Below, in pieces: positions 26,069 through 34,819 of a stretch of DNA of 64,000 nucleotides (position 1 is the stretch's first letter; every line of letters begins with the position of its first letter). The stretch is from Arthrobacter sp. N199823 (GTDB lineage Bacteria > Actinomycetota > Actinomycetes > Actinomycetales > Micrococcaceae). The stretch spans positions 310,001 to 374,000 of the forward strand of contig NZ_PJIN01000003.1 of NCBI RefSeq assembly GCF_002929705.1, read 5' to 3'. The position numbers and the translations under genes are program-made. The notes beneath the pieces are model-generated. The model was not told the origin of the DNA and made no database searches. It saw only the letters and a program-made list of their open reading frames with translations.

Positions 26069-27169
26069 GTGGCCAATGCTCCAACAGTCTATGACGTAGC
26101 CGCAGATGCCGGGGTGTCTATCGCCACGGTCTCGCGAGTGCTCCGACGCCCCACAGACGTTCGTGAAACGACTCGCGAACGGGTCATGGTCTCAGTGCGG
26201 AAGCTCGGCTATGTACCGAGTGGCTCGGCTAGGGGTCTCGCGGCGCGTCGCACCGGTGCCCTCGGACTCTATTTTCCGGGATTCGATGCGATGGATGATC
26301 TGGGTGAAATCAGCAACCTCCTAGGCAATGATTCACCAAGCTACTCCCTTGTCAATGACGTGGGTGGCACTCCAGAGGCCCACCAGCATGATCTTTACTT
26401 CGACGAGGTTCTTCGCGGAGCCGAACTTGAGGCATGGCGCCAAGGGTTCGCCCTCACTGTGGCCATCGGGCGGGGTGGTTTGGCGGCTGATGCAGTCCGT
26501 GACATGGCCGGCCGTGTCGATGGCCTACTGGTGCTGGCGCAGAGCGTTCCCGAAGATATTCTGGAGCAACTCGCCCGCCGATTACCTATTGTTGTGCTTG
26601 CAAGCAGGGCGCACGGGGCCCCCTATGACAGTGTGACTGTGAGCAATCATGAAGGAATGCATGCGCTCACTGCACACATAATTGACGACTTGGAAATCTT
26701 TGACATCGTCTATGTCGCGGGCCCGCTCGACTCTCCGGATGATACCGACCGCTGGGCCGGTTGCGAATCCGCGATGCGTGAGCGCGGTATGGACCCCGGG
26801 CTGATTAGGGTCCAGCGCGGTGAGTTCACCCGGGCGTCCGGTCGTCGTGCCGGGGCGGAATTGCTAGCCGACGAGGCCCTTCCTCAAGCGATTATCTGTG
26901 CCAACGACCAAATGGGGCTCGGTGTGCTCGACGCGCTCATCGGTGCCGGAATTCGAGTCCCGGAGGACGTGGTTGTGACGGGATTTGATGGGATTGAAGC
27001 CAGTAATCTCTCATCACCAAGGCTCACGACGGTGCATCAGCCGATGGAACTGGTTGGGCGTGCCGCAATCCAGCTTATGCAGCGCAGGCTCGATGATCCG
27101 GCAGCGGAGTCGGCCAGCATTCGGCTGCCCGTCAAGGTGCTGCTCCGGGAAAGTTCAGAGCGGAAGTAG
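26069..27169 (+). CDS. LacI family transcriptional regulator
   Basis: A 366-residue sugar-responsive repressor. The helix-turn-helix is TVYDVAADAGVSIATVSRVL and the hinge is GYVPSGSARGLAARRTGALG. The periplasmic-binding-protein-like effector domain follows (ICANDQMGLGVLDALIGAG, then VTGFDGIEASNL). GTG 26069 is placed five bases after GAGGAGGG. ATG 26054 and TTG 26033 upstream are alternatives. It lies immediately before the beta-glucoside-type ABC operon, which has a CG-centred palindrome in its promoter, so it is the likely local repressor. Confidence 0.9.
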   Translation: MANAPTVYDVAADAGVSIATVSRVLRRPTDVRETTRERVMVSVRKLGYVPSGSARGLAARRTGALGLYFPGFDAMDDLGEISNLLGNDSPSYSLVNDVGGTPEAHQHDLYFDEVLRGAELEAWRQGFALTVAIGRGGLAADAVRDMAGRVDGLLVLAQSVPEDILEQLARRLPIVVLASRAHGAPYDSVTVSNHEGMHALTAHIIDDLEIFDIVYVAGPLDSPDDTDRWAGCESAMRERGMDPGLIRVQRGEFTRASGRRAGAELLADEALPQAIICANDQMGLGVLDALIGAGIRVPEDVVVTGFDGIEASNLSSPRLTTVHQPMELVGRAAIQLMQRRLDDPAAESASIRLPVKVLLRESSERK

Positions 27170-27194
27170 AGAACCACGCAATTGTGAATGGGTC

Positions 27195-27224
27195 TTGCGG
27201 GATCGCAATGTATGCGCATACACT
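27195..27224 (+). promoter_or_regulatory. Promoter with LacI-type operator before the ABC/GH1 operon
   Basis: A -35 TTGCGG (27195-27200), an 18-base spacer and a -10 TACACT (27219-27224). The perfect palindrome TGTATGCGCATACA (27209-27222), centred on CG as is usual for LacI-family sites, covers the spacer and enters the -10. Binding there would block transcription. The assignment to the adjacent LacI protein is inferred from proximity. Confidence 0.72.
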
Positions 27225-27312
27225 CGGGGGAGACCAGAGGGTGCACAGGCACCCCGGCGCAGCGCAGCCCTGATGGACTGCCTCGTGACAGAGAAGACAT
27301 GAGGAAGCAAGA

Positions 27313-28980
27313 GTGTCAATGACGAACTCAAAAACGCGAAGAAAACGCTTGTCGGTGATCGCCGGAATCTCTGTCGTAGCCATGCTTATTTCCAGTTGCA
27401 GCATCCAAATCAAGAGCGAACCGGACCCGTCGATCCCGCGCGACACCATGTTGATTGCCGCGGATAAGGGCTCTCCCATGTTTGAGAAAATCTTCAATCC
27501 CTTTCTCTTCAACAAGCGTGTCGCCGCAAGCTACGTCTATGAGCCGCTCACCGCCGTCAACGTGCTTGACGGAACGCAAACTCCGTGGCTGGCCGAAAAG
27601 GTGACGCTGAAGGATGCCCGCACCATCGACTACACCATCCGTCAGGGCGTCACGTGGTCTGACGGTGAAAAGTTCACACCGGAAGACGTTGTGTTCACCT
27701 TCAACCTCATCAAGAAATACCCGACACTGGACGTCAAGGGCGCATGGCAGCACATCGCGAGCGTCGAAGTGGACGGGGACCATGTCATCGTGCATCTCAA
27801 AGACGATGATGCACCGGCGGCCGATGTCATCTCGCTGACGCTCATCGTGCCGGAGCACATCTGGAAGGATGTGAAGAGCCCGGACACATGGCGGGATGAG
27901 AACCCGGTAGGCACCGGGCCGTTCACGGTCGGCAACTTCTCATCCCAGCAATACACGATGGACAAGAATCAGGACTACTGGCAGAGCGATAAGGTTCAAA
28001 TTCAGCATCTCGTGCTTCCTGCGGCCACGAGTGAACTCGACATCGTGACCAAGGGCTTCGACTGGGCGTACTCGTTCATGAGCAACGTCGAGGGCACGTG
28101 GGGTGCGGCCAATCCAGACAACAAGAACTGGTTTCCACCGGGTGGGGTGATCAGCCTGGTGCCCAATCTTGCCAAGGCCCCCTGGGACAACGTCGATCTA
28201 CGGAAGGGCCTCGCCCTGGCACTTGATCGCGACAAGATTGCCGATGCCGCAACTGAAGGATACATGGGCAAGGCCGGCCAGACCGGCCTCATGCTGCCCA
28301 ACCAGGAGGCTGAACTCAACCCGGAGATTCCAAACGACGGCATCGTCAAGCAAGACGCCGATGCCGCGCTGGCAGCCTTCAAGAAAGCCGGGTACACGCT
28401 TGTCAACGGCACAATGGTTGACGCAAGCGGAAAGCCGTTCACTTTTTCCGTGACCACGGCCAACGGCTACGCCGACTGGCTCCGCGCCATCCAGGAAGTC
28501 CGCAAGCAGCTCGCCGCGATCGGCATCGACATCACGATCAAGCAGCCCCAACCGGCCGGCTACCAGCAGGCCATCCAGAACGGCGACTACGAGGTTGCCA
28601 TGGGCGGCATGGGTGGCGGCAACGTCTTCCAGGCCTACAACAGCCTGCTCTCCAGCGAGTTCTACGTAAAGAACGGCGAGCTGGCGCCCAGCAACTTCCA
28701 GCGCTACAGCGACCCCAAGACAGATGCCCTGCTCACGCAGTACAAGGAAACCATCGATCCCGCCAAGCAACTTCAGATCAGCCACCAGCTACAGAAAATT
28801 GTTTACGACCAGCTTCCAGTCATAGGCCTCTACTATGGGGGGCTTTGGGGGCTGTACAACACCTCCAAGTTCACCGGCTGGCCAACCGCGGAAGACCCCT
28901 ACGCGCCACCGCAAACCTATGACTCGAGCCCCCTGCTCATCTTCACCAAGCTCAAACTCGCAAACAAGGACGGTGAGTAG
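27313..28980 (+). CDS. ABC transporter substrate-binding lipoprotein, family 5 (peptide/oligosaccharide)
   Basis: A 555-residue extracytoplasmic receptor. A basic N-terminus and hydrophobic segment end in the lipobox ISSC (Cys about 30). The body is SBP family 5: YVYEPLTAVN, VTWSDGEKFTPEDVVFTF, GTGPFTVGNF and DLRKGLALALDRDKIAD. Family 5 receptors bind peptides, but a subgroup binds cellobiose and other beta-glucan oligosaccharides. The downstream beta-glucosidase and upstream LacI regulator favour a sugar ligand here. GTG 27313 lies after GAGGAAG; ATG 27319 is an alternative. Confidence 0.9.
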   Translation: MSMTNSKTRRKRLSVIAGISVVAMLISSCSIQIKSEPDPSIPRDTMLIAADKGSPMFEKIFNPFLFNKRVAASYVYEPLTAVNVLDGTQTPWLAEKVTLKDARTIDYTIRQGVTWSDGEKFTPEDVVFTFNLIKKYPTLDVKGAWQHIASVEVDGDHVIVHLKDDDAPAADVISLTLIVPEHIWKDVKSPDTWRDENPVGTGPFTVGNFSSQQYTMDKNQDYWQSDKVQIQHLVLPAATSELDIVTKGFDWAYSFMSNVEGTWGAANPDNKNWFPPGGVISLVPNLAKAPWDNVDLRKGLALALDRDKIADAATEGYMGKAGQTGLMLPNQEAELNPEIPNDGIVKQDADAALAAFKKAGYTLVNGTMVDASGKPFTFSVTTANGYADWLRAIQEVRKQLAAIGIDITIKQPQPAGYQQAIQNGDYEVAMGGMGGGNVFQAYNSLLSSEFYVKNGELAPSNFQRYSDPKTDALLTQYKETIDPAKQLQISHQLQKIVYDQLPVIGLYYGGLWGLYNTSKFTGWPTAEDPYAPPQTYDSSPLLIFTKLKLANKDGE

Positions 28981-28983
28981 TCC

Positions 28984-29964
28984 ATGGTGTATGTACTTCG
29001 GCGCATAGGATTCTTCCTGCTCACACTATGGGCGGCCGTCACCCTGAACTTCCTGCTTCCGCGCATGATGCCGGGTTCACCAACCGATGCTGCGATTGCC
29101 AAGCTGGCCCAGAACGGGCCGGTCACTGACGCCACCCGCAAGGCCATCGAGGCCCAACTCGGCGTGCCGGATGGAAACATACTCGAGCAATATTTCGGAT
29201 ACTTGCATCAGGTCCTCACCCTCGACTTTGGTGTTTCGTACACTTTCTACCCGCAGTCGGTTTCCGAGATGATCTGGCAGGCTTTCCCGTACACGATCGT
29301 GCTGGTCGGGTTCGTGACGATCATCGCGTTCATTCTGGGAACCCTCATTGGTGTCCTCACTGCATGGAAGCGCAACACCTGGCTCGACGCACTGCCGACA
29401 CTGAGTGGCAGCTTTGCCAGCACGTTCCCTTACTTCTGGACGGCGCTTTTGCTGCTGTTCTTCGCCGGGTACGTCCTGCACCTGTTCCCTACATCCGGCG
29501 CCTTCGGCCCAACCGCCACCCCGGCATTTACATGGGACTTCTTCATGGATGTCTTGTATCACGCGGCCCTTCCGGCACTCACAATCCTGATTACCTCGCT
29601 CGGCGGGTGGATCATCGGAATGCGCAATGCGATGATCAACACGCTCGGTGACGACTACGTGACGTTTGCCGAGGCCAACGGACTTAAGGGACGCACTGTC
29701 GCCATTCGCTACGCGGCACGCAACGCGATCTTGCCAAATCTCACCGGCTTCGGCCTCGCCCTTGGCGGTGTCGTTGGCGGCTCGGTGCTCGTTGAGCAGG
29801 TGTTTGGCTATCCGGGCATCGGGTACCTCCTCTTCAATGCCGTCATCGGCCAGGACTATCCGTTGATGCAGGCATTGTTTCTGATGATCACAGTCAGCGT
29901 GCTCATCGCAAACTTCCTCGTGGACATCATGTACGGGGTACTCGACCCAAGGACACGACGATGA
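28984..29964 (+). CDS. ABC transporter permease, DppB type
   Basis: First membrane subunit of the family 5 importer (326 aa, six helices). The N-terminus VLRRIGFFLLTLWAAVTLNF and MMPGSP are typical of DppB/OppB. The cytoplasmic EAA-type loop is TFAEANGLKGRTVAIRYAAR, followed by VLVEQVFGYPGIGYLLF. It starts three bases after the receptor stop and overlaps the next permease by four bases (ATGA). Confidence 0.93.
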   Translation: MVYVLRRIGFFLLTLWAAVTLNFLLPRMMPGSPTDAAIAKLAQNGPVTDATRKAIEAQLGVPDGNILEQYFGYLHQVLTLDFGVSYTFYPQSVSEMIWQAFPYTIVLVGFVTIIAFILGTLIGVLTAWKRNTWLDALPTLSGSFASTFPYFWTALLLLFFAGYVLHLFPTSGAFGPTATPAFTWDFFMDVLYHAALPALTILITSLGGWIIGMRNAMINTLGDDYVTFAEANGLKGRTVAIRYAARNAILPNLTGFGLALGGVVGGSVLVEQVFGYPGIGYLLFNAVIGQDYPLMQALFLMITVSVLIANFLVDIMYGVLDPRTRR

Positions 29965-30878
29965 CAACTACACAGAACATCTCGACAGCCGCGCCAGGAG
30001 TGACGAAACCACCGCGCAGGTTCACCTTCATCACCCGATCCACCGCGACCCTGTGGGCTAACTGGAAGTCACGGCTTGGGCTCATTATTCTCGCCTGCTT
30101 CATCCTCGTGGCAATCTTCGCGCCCCTGCTGGCTCCCTATGGTGCCTCACAAGACGGCTTCGAACGCAATGCGGACGCAAGCGCGGCGCATTGGTTTGGG
30201 ACGACGGCGGCCGGAGAGGACGTGCTCAGCCAACTGATCTACGGATCGCAGATCAGCGTTGCCGTCGGCTTCATTGCCGGGCTGCTCTCCACCATTGTTG
30301 CCATGGTCATCGGCCTGAGCTGGGGCTACATCCGCGGATTTGGTGCCGATGTCATCAACTTCATTGTCAACCTGTTCCTGGTCATCCCCGGGCTGCCGCT
30401 CATGATCGTGATCGCTGCCTATCTGCAAAACGGCGGACTCGTCATGATCGTCGCCGTCATCGTCATCACCGGGTGGGCGTGGGGCGCGCGCGTGCTGCGT
30501 GCCCAAACGCAGACGCTGCGATCACGCGACTTTGTCACGGCGGCCCGCTTCTCGGGGGAGCCGGCTTGGCGGATCGTGTTCAAGGAGATCCTGCCCAACA
30601 TGACCTCGATCATCGCCGGCGGATTCTTTGGCGCAGCAACAAGCGCCATCCTCGCAGAGGCCGGGCTCGAATTTCTCGGCCTGGGCGACTCCAGCATCGT
30701 CAGCTGGGGCACCATCCTGTACTGGGCACAGAACTCCAACGCCCTCCTGACCGGGCAATGGATACTCCTGTTCGCTCCCGGCCTCTGCATCGCCCTGCTC
30801 GCACTGAGCCTCACGCTCATCAACTTCGGTGTTGACGCGATCAGCAACCCACGCCTACGTGAAGGGAAGTCACGATGA
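29961..30878 (+). CDS. ABC transporter permease, DppC type
   Basis: Second membrane subunit (305 aa). A cytoplasmic N-terminus of about 35 residues precedes the first helix. HWFGTTAAGEDVLSQLIYG is the DppC/OppC signature after helix 1. The EAA loop region is RDFVTAARFSGEPAWRIVFK, then ILPNM. It overlaps both neighbours by ATGA, so subunit synthesis is coupled. Confidence 0.93.
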   Translation: MTTTQNISTAAPGVTKPPRRFTFITRSTATLWANWKSRLGLIILACFILVAIFAPLLAPYGASQDGFERNADASAAHWFGTTAAGEDVLSQLIYGSQISVAVGFIAGLLSTIVAMVIGLSWGYIRGFGADVINFIVNLFLVIPGLPLMIVIAAYLQNGGLVMIVAVIVITGWAWGARVLRAQTQTLRSRDFVTAARFSGEPAWRIVFKEILPNMTSIIAGGFFGAATSAILAEAGLEFLGLGDSSIVSWGTILYWAQNSNALLTGQWILLFAPGLCIALLALSLTLINFGVDAISNPRLREGKSR

Positions 30879-32560
30879 ACCCTATTCTTGAGGTCAAGAA
30901 TCTCTCGGTGGTCTATGAGTCAAGCGGATTCAATGCTTTGCAGGCCGTGGACCACGTGTCATTTGCGCTCGAGGCCGGCGAGTTCGTCGGCCTGGTTGGC
31001 GAGTCAGGCTCCGGTAAATCAACGCTAGGGCTGGCAATCACTCGGCTGCAGAAGTCGCCCGCCCGCACCAACGGCGGAGAGATCTTCTTCCGGGGAAAAG
31101 ACATTCGTGAGCTCGACGCCGAGACGTTGCGCCAGCAGCGCCAGGGCGGCTTCGCGATGGTGTTGCAGTCGGGCATGAACGCGCTCAACCCGGTGCGCAC
31201 CATCCGCAATCATTTCATTGACATCTTCCGTGCCCACGGGCACGTCGGGAAGTCCGGTTGGGACGCTCGCCAAATCGATCTCATGGAGAAGGTGGGGCTC
31301 CCGAAGGAGACCCTCGCCCGGTTCCCGGGCGAACTCTCCGGCGGAATGCGCCAGCGGGTGTCCATAGCCCTTGCACTCTCGCTTGAACCGCAGCTGATGG
31401 TTTTTGACGAGCCCACCACCGCCCTGGACGTGCTGGTGCAGCAGGCCATCATGGACACCATCAAATCGTTGCAGAAATCCGAGGGATTCACCGCCGTCCT
31501 TGTCAGCCATGACCTGGGGGTTGTGCTGGAATCGACGCAGCGGGTCTTGGTCATGCACGAGGGCCGCATCGTCGAAGATGCGCCGAGCCGAGACATTCTT
31601 GAAAACCCGCAAGACGAGTACACGCGGATGCTGCTGAGCCACTACGCCGACCCGCGTGCCGAGGTGGTCGAGCTGCCCGGCTTCCCCGATCGGGCCAGGC
31701 GCGACACGGGCGCCGCCGCCAGGACGTCGGGCGCCACCGCGAGGGATGGTCGATCGTCCGACTCCGCGATCGTCGTCGACCACGTGTCAAAGGTCTACCC
31801 GCCGCCGCGCAGGGGCGAACAAGCCGTCACAGCCGTCGATGATGTCTCCTTCACGCTCGAGCCAGGCCAGTCGCTTGCGCTCGTGGGCGCCTCGGGCAGC
31901 GGAAAATCGACCATCGCCAAGCTGATCACAGGCATAGAGAAGCCAACTGCTGGCACTGTCACGTTTGGTCAGCTCGATGTTGCGCAACTTGGCAGACGCC
32001 AGATTCGCGAGCTGCACAAAAACGTGCAGATGATCTTCCAGGACCCCTACTCCGCACTGAACCCACTGCACACCGTGGAATACACGCTGACCCGTCCGGT
32101 GGTGAACTTTGGCGGTCTTCGCGGGCCAGCAGCCAGAAAGCGGGTCCTTGAGCTGCTCGAGACCGTGGGACTCGCGCCCGTGGAACAGTTTGCCGCCAAG
32201 CTGCCTCACCAGCTCTCCGGCGGACAGCGCCAGCGCGTGGTCATTGCGCGTGCACTCGCCAGCAACCCGCAGGTGCTCATCGCAGACGAGCCAGTGTCAA
32301 TGCTGGATGTGTCGCTGCGTGCCGGCGTGCTGGCACTGCTGGAGGATCTGCGCGAGCAGTGGGGCGTCAGCATGCTGTACATCACCCATGACCTGCTCAG
32401 CGCGCGACTCGTGACCGACAACATCATGGTGCTCAACGGCGGCAGGGTGGTGGAGCGCGGCAACACGGCCCAAGTGCTGCAGCATCCCGAGGATGAGTAC
32501 ACCATCCGCTTGCTCGACGCCGTGCCCAATCCTGCCCGGGCCAGGGGTGCCGCCGTATGA
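30875..32560 (+). CDS. Fused dual ATP-binding protein (DppD-DppF type)
   Basis: A 561-residue ATPase holding both nucleotide-binding domains of the importer in one chain. Domain 1 has Walker A GESGSGKST, signature LSGGMRQRV and Walker B LMVFDEPTTALD. Domain 2 (from about residue 300) has Walker A GASGSGKST, signature LSGGQRQRV and Walker B VLIADEPVSMLD. A linker of about 30 residues, rich in Arg, Ala and Thr, joins them near residues 265-300. Fusion ensures a 1:1 ratio of the two ATPases. Both ends overlap neighbouring genes by four bases. Confidence 0.93.
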   Translation: MNPILEVKNLSVVYESSGFNALQAVDHVSFALEAGEFVGLVGESGSGKSTLGLAITRLQKSPARTNGGEIFFRGKDIRELDAETLRQQRQGGFAMVLQSGMNALNPVRTIRNHFIDIFRAHGHVGKSGWDARQIDLMEKVGLPKETLARFPGELSGGMRQRVSIALALSLEPQLMVFDEPTTALDVLVQQAIMDTIKSLQKSEGFTAVLVSHDLGVVLESTQRVLVMHEGRIVEDAPSRDILENPQDEYTRMLLSHYADPRAEVVELPGFPDRARRDTGAAARTSGATARDGRSSDSAIVVDHVSKVYPPPRRGEQAVTAVDDVSFTLEPGQSLALVGASGSGKSTIAKLITGIEKPTAGTVTFGQLDVAQLGRRQIRELHKNVQMIFQDPYSALNPLHTVEYTLTRPVVNFGGLRGPAARKRVLELLETVGLAPVEQFAAKLPHQLSGGQRQRVVIARALASNPQVLIADEPVSMLDVSLRAGVLALLEDLREQWGVSMLYITHDLLSARLVTDNIMVLNGGRVVERGNTAQVLQHPEDEYTIRLLDAVPNPARARGAAV

Positions 32561-33432
32561 GCCTGACCCGGATCGAGGCCTTCGGGGCGCCCGCCGTGCC
32601 CGACGGCGTGTCGGTGGTCGGCATACAGGCCGGCGTCGGCCAGCTCACCGCCTACCACGCCGAGCCGGCGGGGGAGTCGCGGGGAACCGTTCTCATTGTT
32701 CCCGGTTTCACCGGGTCCAAGGAGGACTTCCGCGAGTTCTTGCCACGGCTGTCCGCGCTGGGCTGGGACGTCTGGGCCTACAGCCAGCGCGGCCAGGGTG
32801 ATTCCGTGGGGCCGCCGGGTTTGGAGAACTACACTTTGGAGCTCTTCGCCGCTGATGTGCTCGAGGTAGCCGCGATCATCGGCCACGGTGATCCGGTACA
32901 TCTGCTCGGACACAGCTTTGGCGGGATTGTTGCACCGGAAGCCGCGATCGCCCGGCCCGGGGGCTTCCTGAGCCTCACCGTGCTCTGTTCCGGTCCCCAC
33001 GGGTGGCCAGGCCGGCACTCCGACACGAGCGAGACGCTTGCACAAGGGGGCAGCATCGGGCTCTGGAACCGGGACAACCCGCACACGCTCGGGCTGGCCG
33101 ACGATTCGTTGACGCCGGAGGAGGCATTCCTTCGGCTGCGCGCGGCGCGCACCTCAAATGAGAATCTGGTCTCGGGTGCCGAGATACTACGAACGCACGT
33201 CGACAGGAGCGCCGAGATCACCGCCACGGGGTTGCCTGTGCTCATTGCGCACGGCGAGCACGACGACGCGTGGCCGGTTGAGTGGCAGCAGGCCATGGCC
33301 GGGCGCATCGGCGCGGACTATCAGGTGATTGCCGCTGGGGCGCACTCACCGCAGCTGGAAGCGTCGGGGGCAACCGCCGTCGTGCTTGATCAGTTTTGGG
33401 CGCAGCACCCGCCGCTCGCCAGAAATTCCTGA
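32557..33432 (+). CDS. Alpha/beta hydrolase
   Basis: A 291-residue soluble alpha/beta-hydrolase. The oxyanion segment is VPGFTGSKEDF, the nucleophile elbow is GHSFGG (Ser120), the acid is in AHGEHDDAWP, and the histidine is in AAGAHSPQLE. The catalytic triad therefore appears complete. No secretion signal is present, so it acts in the cytoplasm. It overlaps the ATPase gene by ATGA and precedes the beta-glucosidase by 27 bases. An esterase that removes an acyl or ester group from an imported glucoside is a reasonable guess but unproven. Confidence 0.88.
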   Translation: MSLTRIEAFGAPAVPDGVSVVGIQAGVGQLTAYHAEPAGESRGTVLIVPGFTGSKEDFREFLPRLSALGWDVWAYSQRGQGDSVGPPGLENYTLELFAADVLEVAAIIGHGDPVHLLGHSFGGIVAPEAAIARPGGFLSLTVLCSGPHGWPGRHSDTSETLAQGGSIGLWNRDNPHTLGLADDSLTPEEAFLRLRAARTSNENLVSGAEILRTHVDRSAEITATGLPVLIAHGEHDDAWPVEWQQAMAGRIGADYQVIAAGAHSPQLEASGATAVVLDQFWAQHPPLARNS

Positions 33433-33459
33433 CCTTTTAACAGCAACACAAGGAGTAAC

Positions 33460-34641
33460 ATGCTCAGCTTTCCCAACGGCTTCCTATGGGGTGCTGCAAC
33501 CGCGGCCCACCAAATCGAGGGCAACAACGTCAACAGCAACTGGTGGATGATGGAGCACGCCGCAGGCACAAACATCGTGGAACCAAGCGGCGACGCGATG
33601 GACAGTTACCACCGCTACCGGGAGGACATGCGGCTGCTGGCCGATGCCGGGCTCAACTCCTACCGCTTCAGCATTGAGTGGGCGCGCATCGAACCGGAAC
33701 GCGGGTTTATTTCGCGGGCGGAGATCGACCACTATCGCCGCATGGTTGACGCCGCCCACGAGTTTGGGCTCAACCCGACAGTGACGCTCATGCACTTCAC
33801 CGTGCCTCGATGGATGCACAACGACGGCTTCTGGCGCGCCGAAGATGCCGCAGACCTCTTTGCCCGCTACACGGAATCGGTCCTGCCGATTGTTTCCGAT
33901 GGCGTTGACTACGTCTGCACCATCAATGAGCCGAACATCGCTGCGATGCTGGCCGGGGGAGAGGACGCAGCAAACCTGGTTGCCTACGGCCTTCCGAACC
34001 CGGATCTTGGGGTTGCGGATGCGCTGCTCGAGTCACACAAGCGCTCCCGAGAGGTTCTTTCAAGCGTTGCAGGTCTCAAAACGGGATGGACAGTTGCAAC
34101 ACAGGCATTCCACTCCACTGGCGAGCCGGGTGCTGACGAAAAGCTACACGAGTACGGATATTCCCGCGATGACTGGTATCTCGAGCAGTCTGCAGGGGAT
34201 GATTTTGTGGGCGTGCAGGCCTACACACGAACCTTCATCGGGCCAAATGGTCCGCTGCCCGTGGCAGACGATGTCGAAACTACGCTCACGGGCTGGGAGT
34301 TTTTTCCCCAGGCGCTCGAGCTCGGTGTGCGTAGCGCGTGGGAGCTGAGTGGGGGCGTACCCGTGATCGTGACTGAGAACGGCATCGCAACTGCCGACGA
34401 TACCCGTCGCATCGCCTACACCGACGGCGCCCTACGCGGCCTTCACGCCGCAATCTCCGATGGTGTTGAAGTGCTCGGTTATCAGCACTGGAGTGCCTTG
34501 GACAATTACGAGTGGGCCAGCGGCTTCCGGCCGACCTTCGGGCTCATCGCCGTCGATCGAGAGACGTTCGTGCGGACCCCGAAGCCGAGCCTCGGGTGGT
34601 TGGGTAACGTGGCCAAGGCGAACGGCCTGCCGAATATCTAG
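33460..34641 (+). CDS. Glycoside hydrolase family 1 beta-glucosidase
   Basis: A retaining beta-glycosidase (393 aa). The N-terminus FPNGFLWGAATAAHQIEGNN is the GH1 signature. The acid/base is E157 in TINEPN and the nucleophile is E306 in VTENGIA. HWSALDNYEWASGF is the conserved substrate-site region. It is shorter than the usual 440-480 residues, with reduced loops around the active site. There is no signal peptide, so it cleaves imported oligosaccharides or glucosides in the cytoplasm. The ribosome site AAGGAG precedes the ATG by 8 bases. Last gene of the operon, followed by a terminator. Confidence 0.94.
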   Translation: MLSFPNGFLWGAATAAHQIEGNNVNSNWWMMEHAAGTNIVEPSGDAMDSYHRYREDMRLLADAGLNSYRFSIEWARIEPERGFISRAEIDHYRRMVDAAHEFGLNPTVTLMHFTVPRWMHNDGFWRAEDAADLFARYTESVLPIVSDGVDYVCTINEPNIAAMLAGGEDAANLVAYGLPNPDLGVADALLESHKRSREVLSSVAGLKTGWTVATQAFHSTGEPGADEKLHEYGYSRDDWYLEQSAGDDFVGVQAYTRTFIGPNGPLPVADDVETTLTGWEFFPQALELGVRSAWELSGGVPVIVTENGIATADDTRRIAYTDGALRGLHAAISDGVEVLGYQHWSALDNYEWASGFRPTFGLIAVDRETFVRTPKPSLGWLGNVAKANGLPNI

Positions 34642-34676
34642 AGCGCCGTGCTGGCGTCACGCAATGAGTGGCTGAA

Positions 34677-34714
34677 GGGTCGGGTTCCGTCGCAAGAACC
34701 CGACCCGCTCTTTT
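34677..34714 (+). terminator. Rho-independent terminator after the GH1 operon
   Basis: A perfect 10-bp stem GGGTCGGGTT with a 10-base loop (34677-34706), followed by GCTCTTTT. It lies 35 bases past the beta-glucosidase stop. Confidence 0.9.
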
Positions 34715-34819
34715 GCGGGCGGGCACAGGATCGGGCGGAGGAACCTTTCGGCGAACCACCCCGTTGAGCTGGACAAGCCCGGTAAAGCTGGGAGAATTTG
34801 AAGGAGGGCCGGATGTAAC

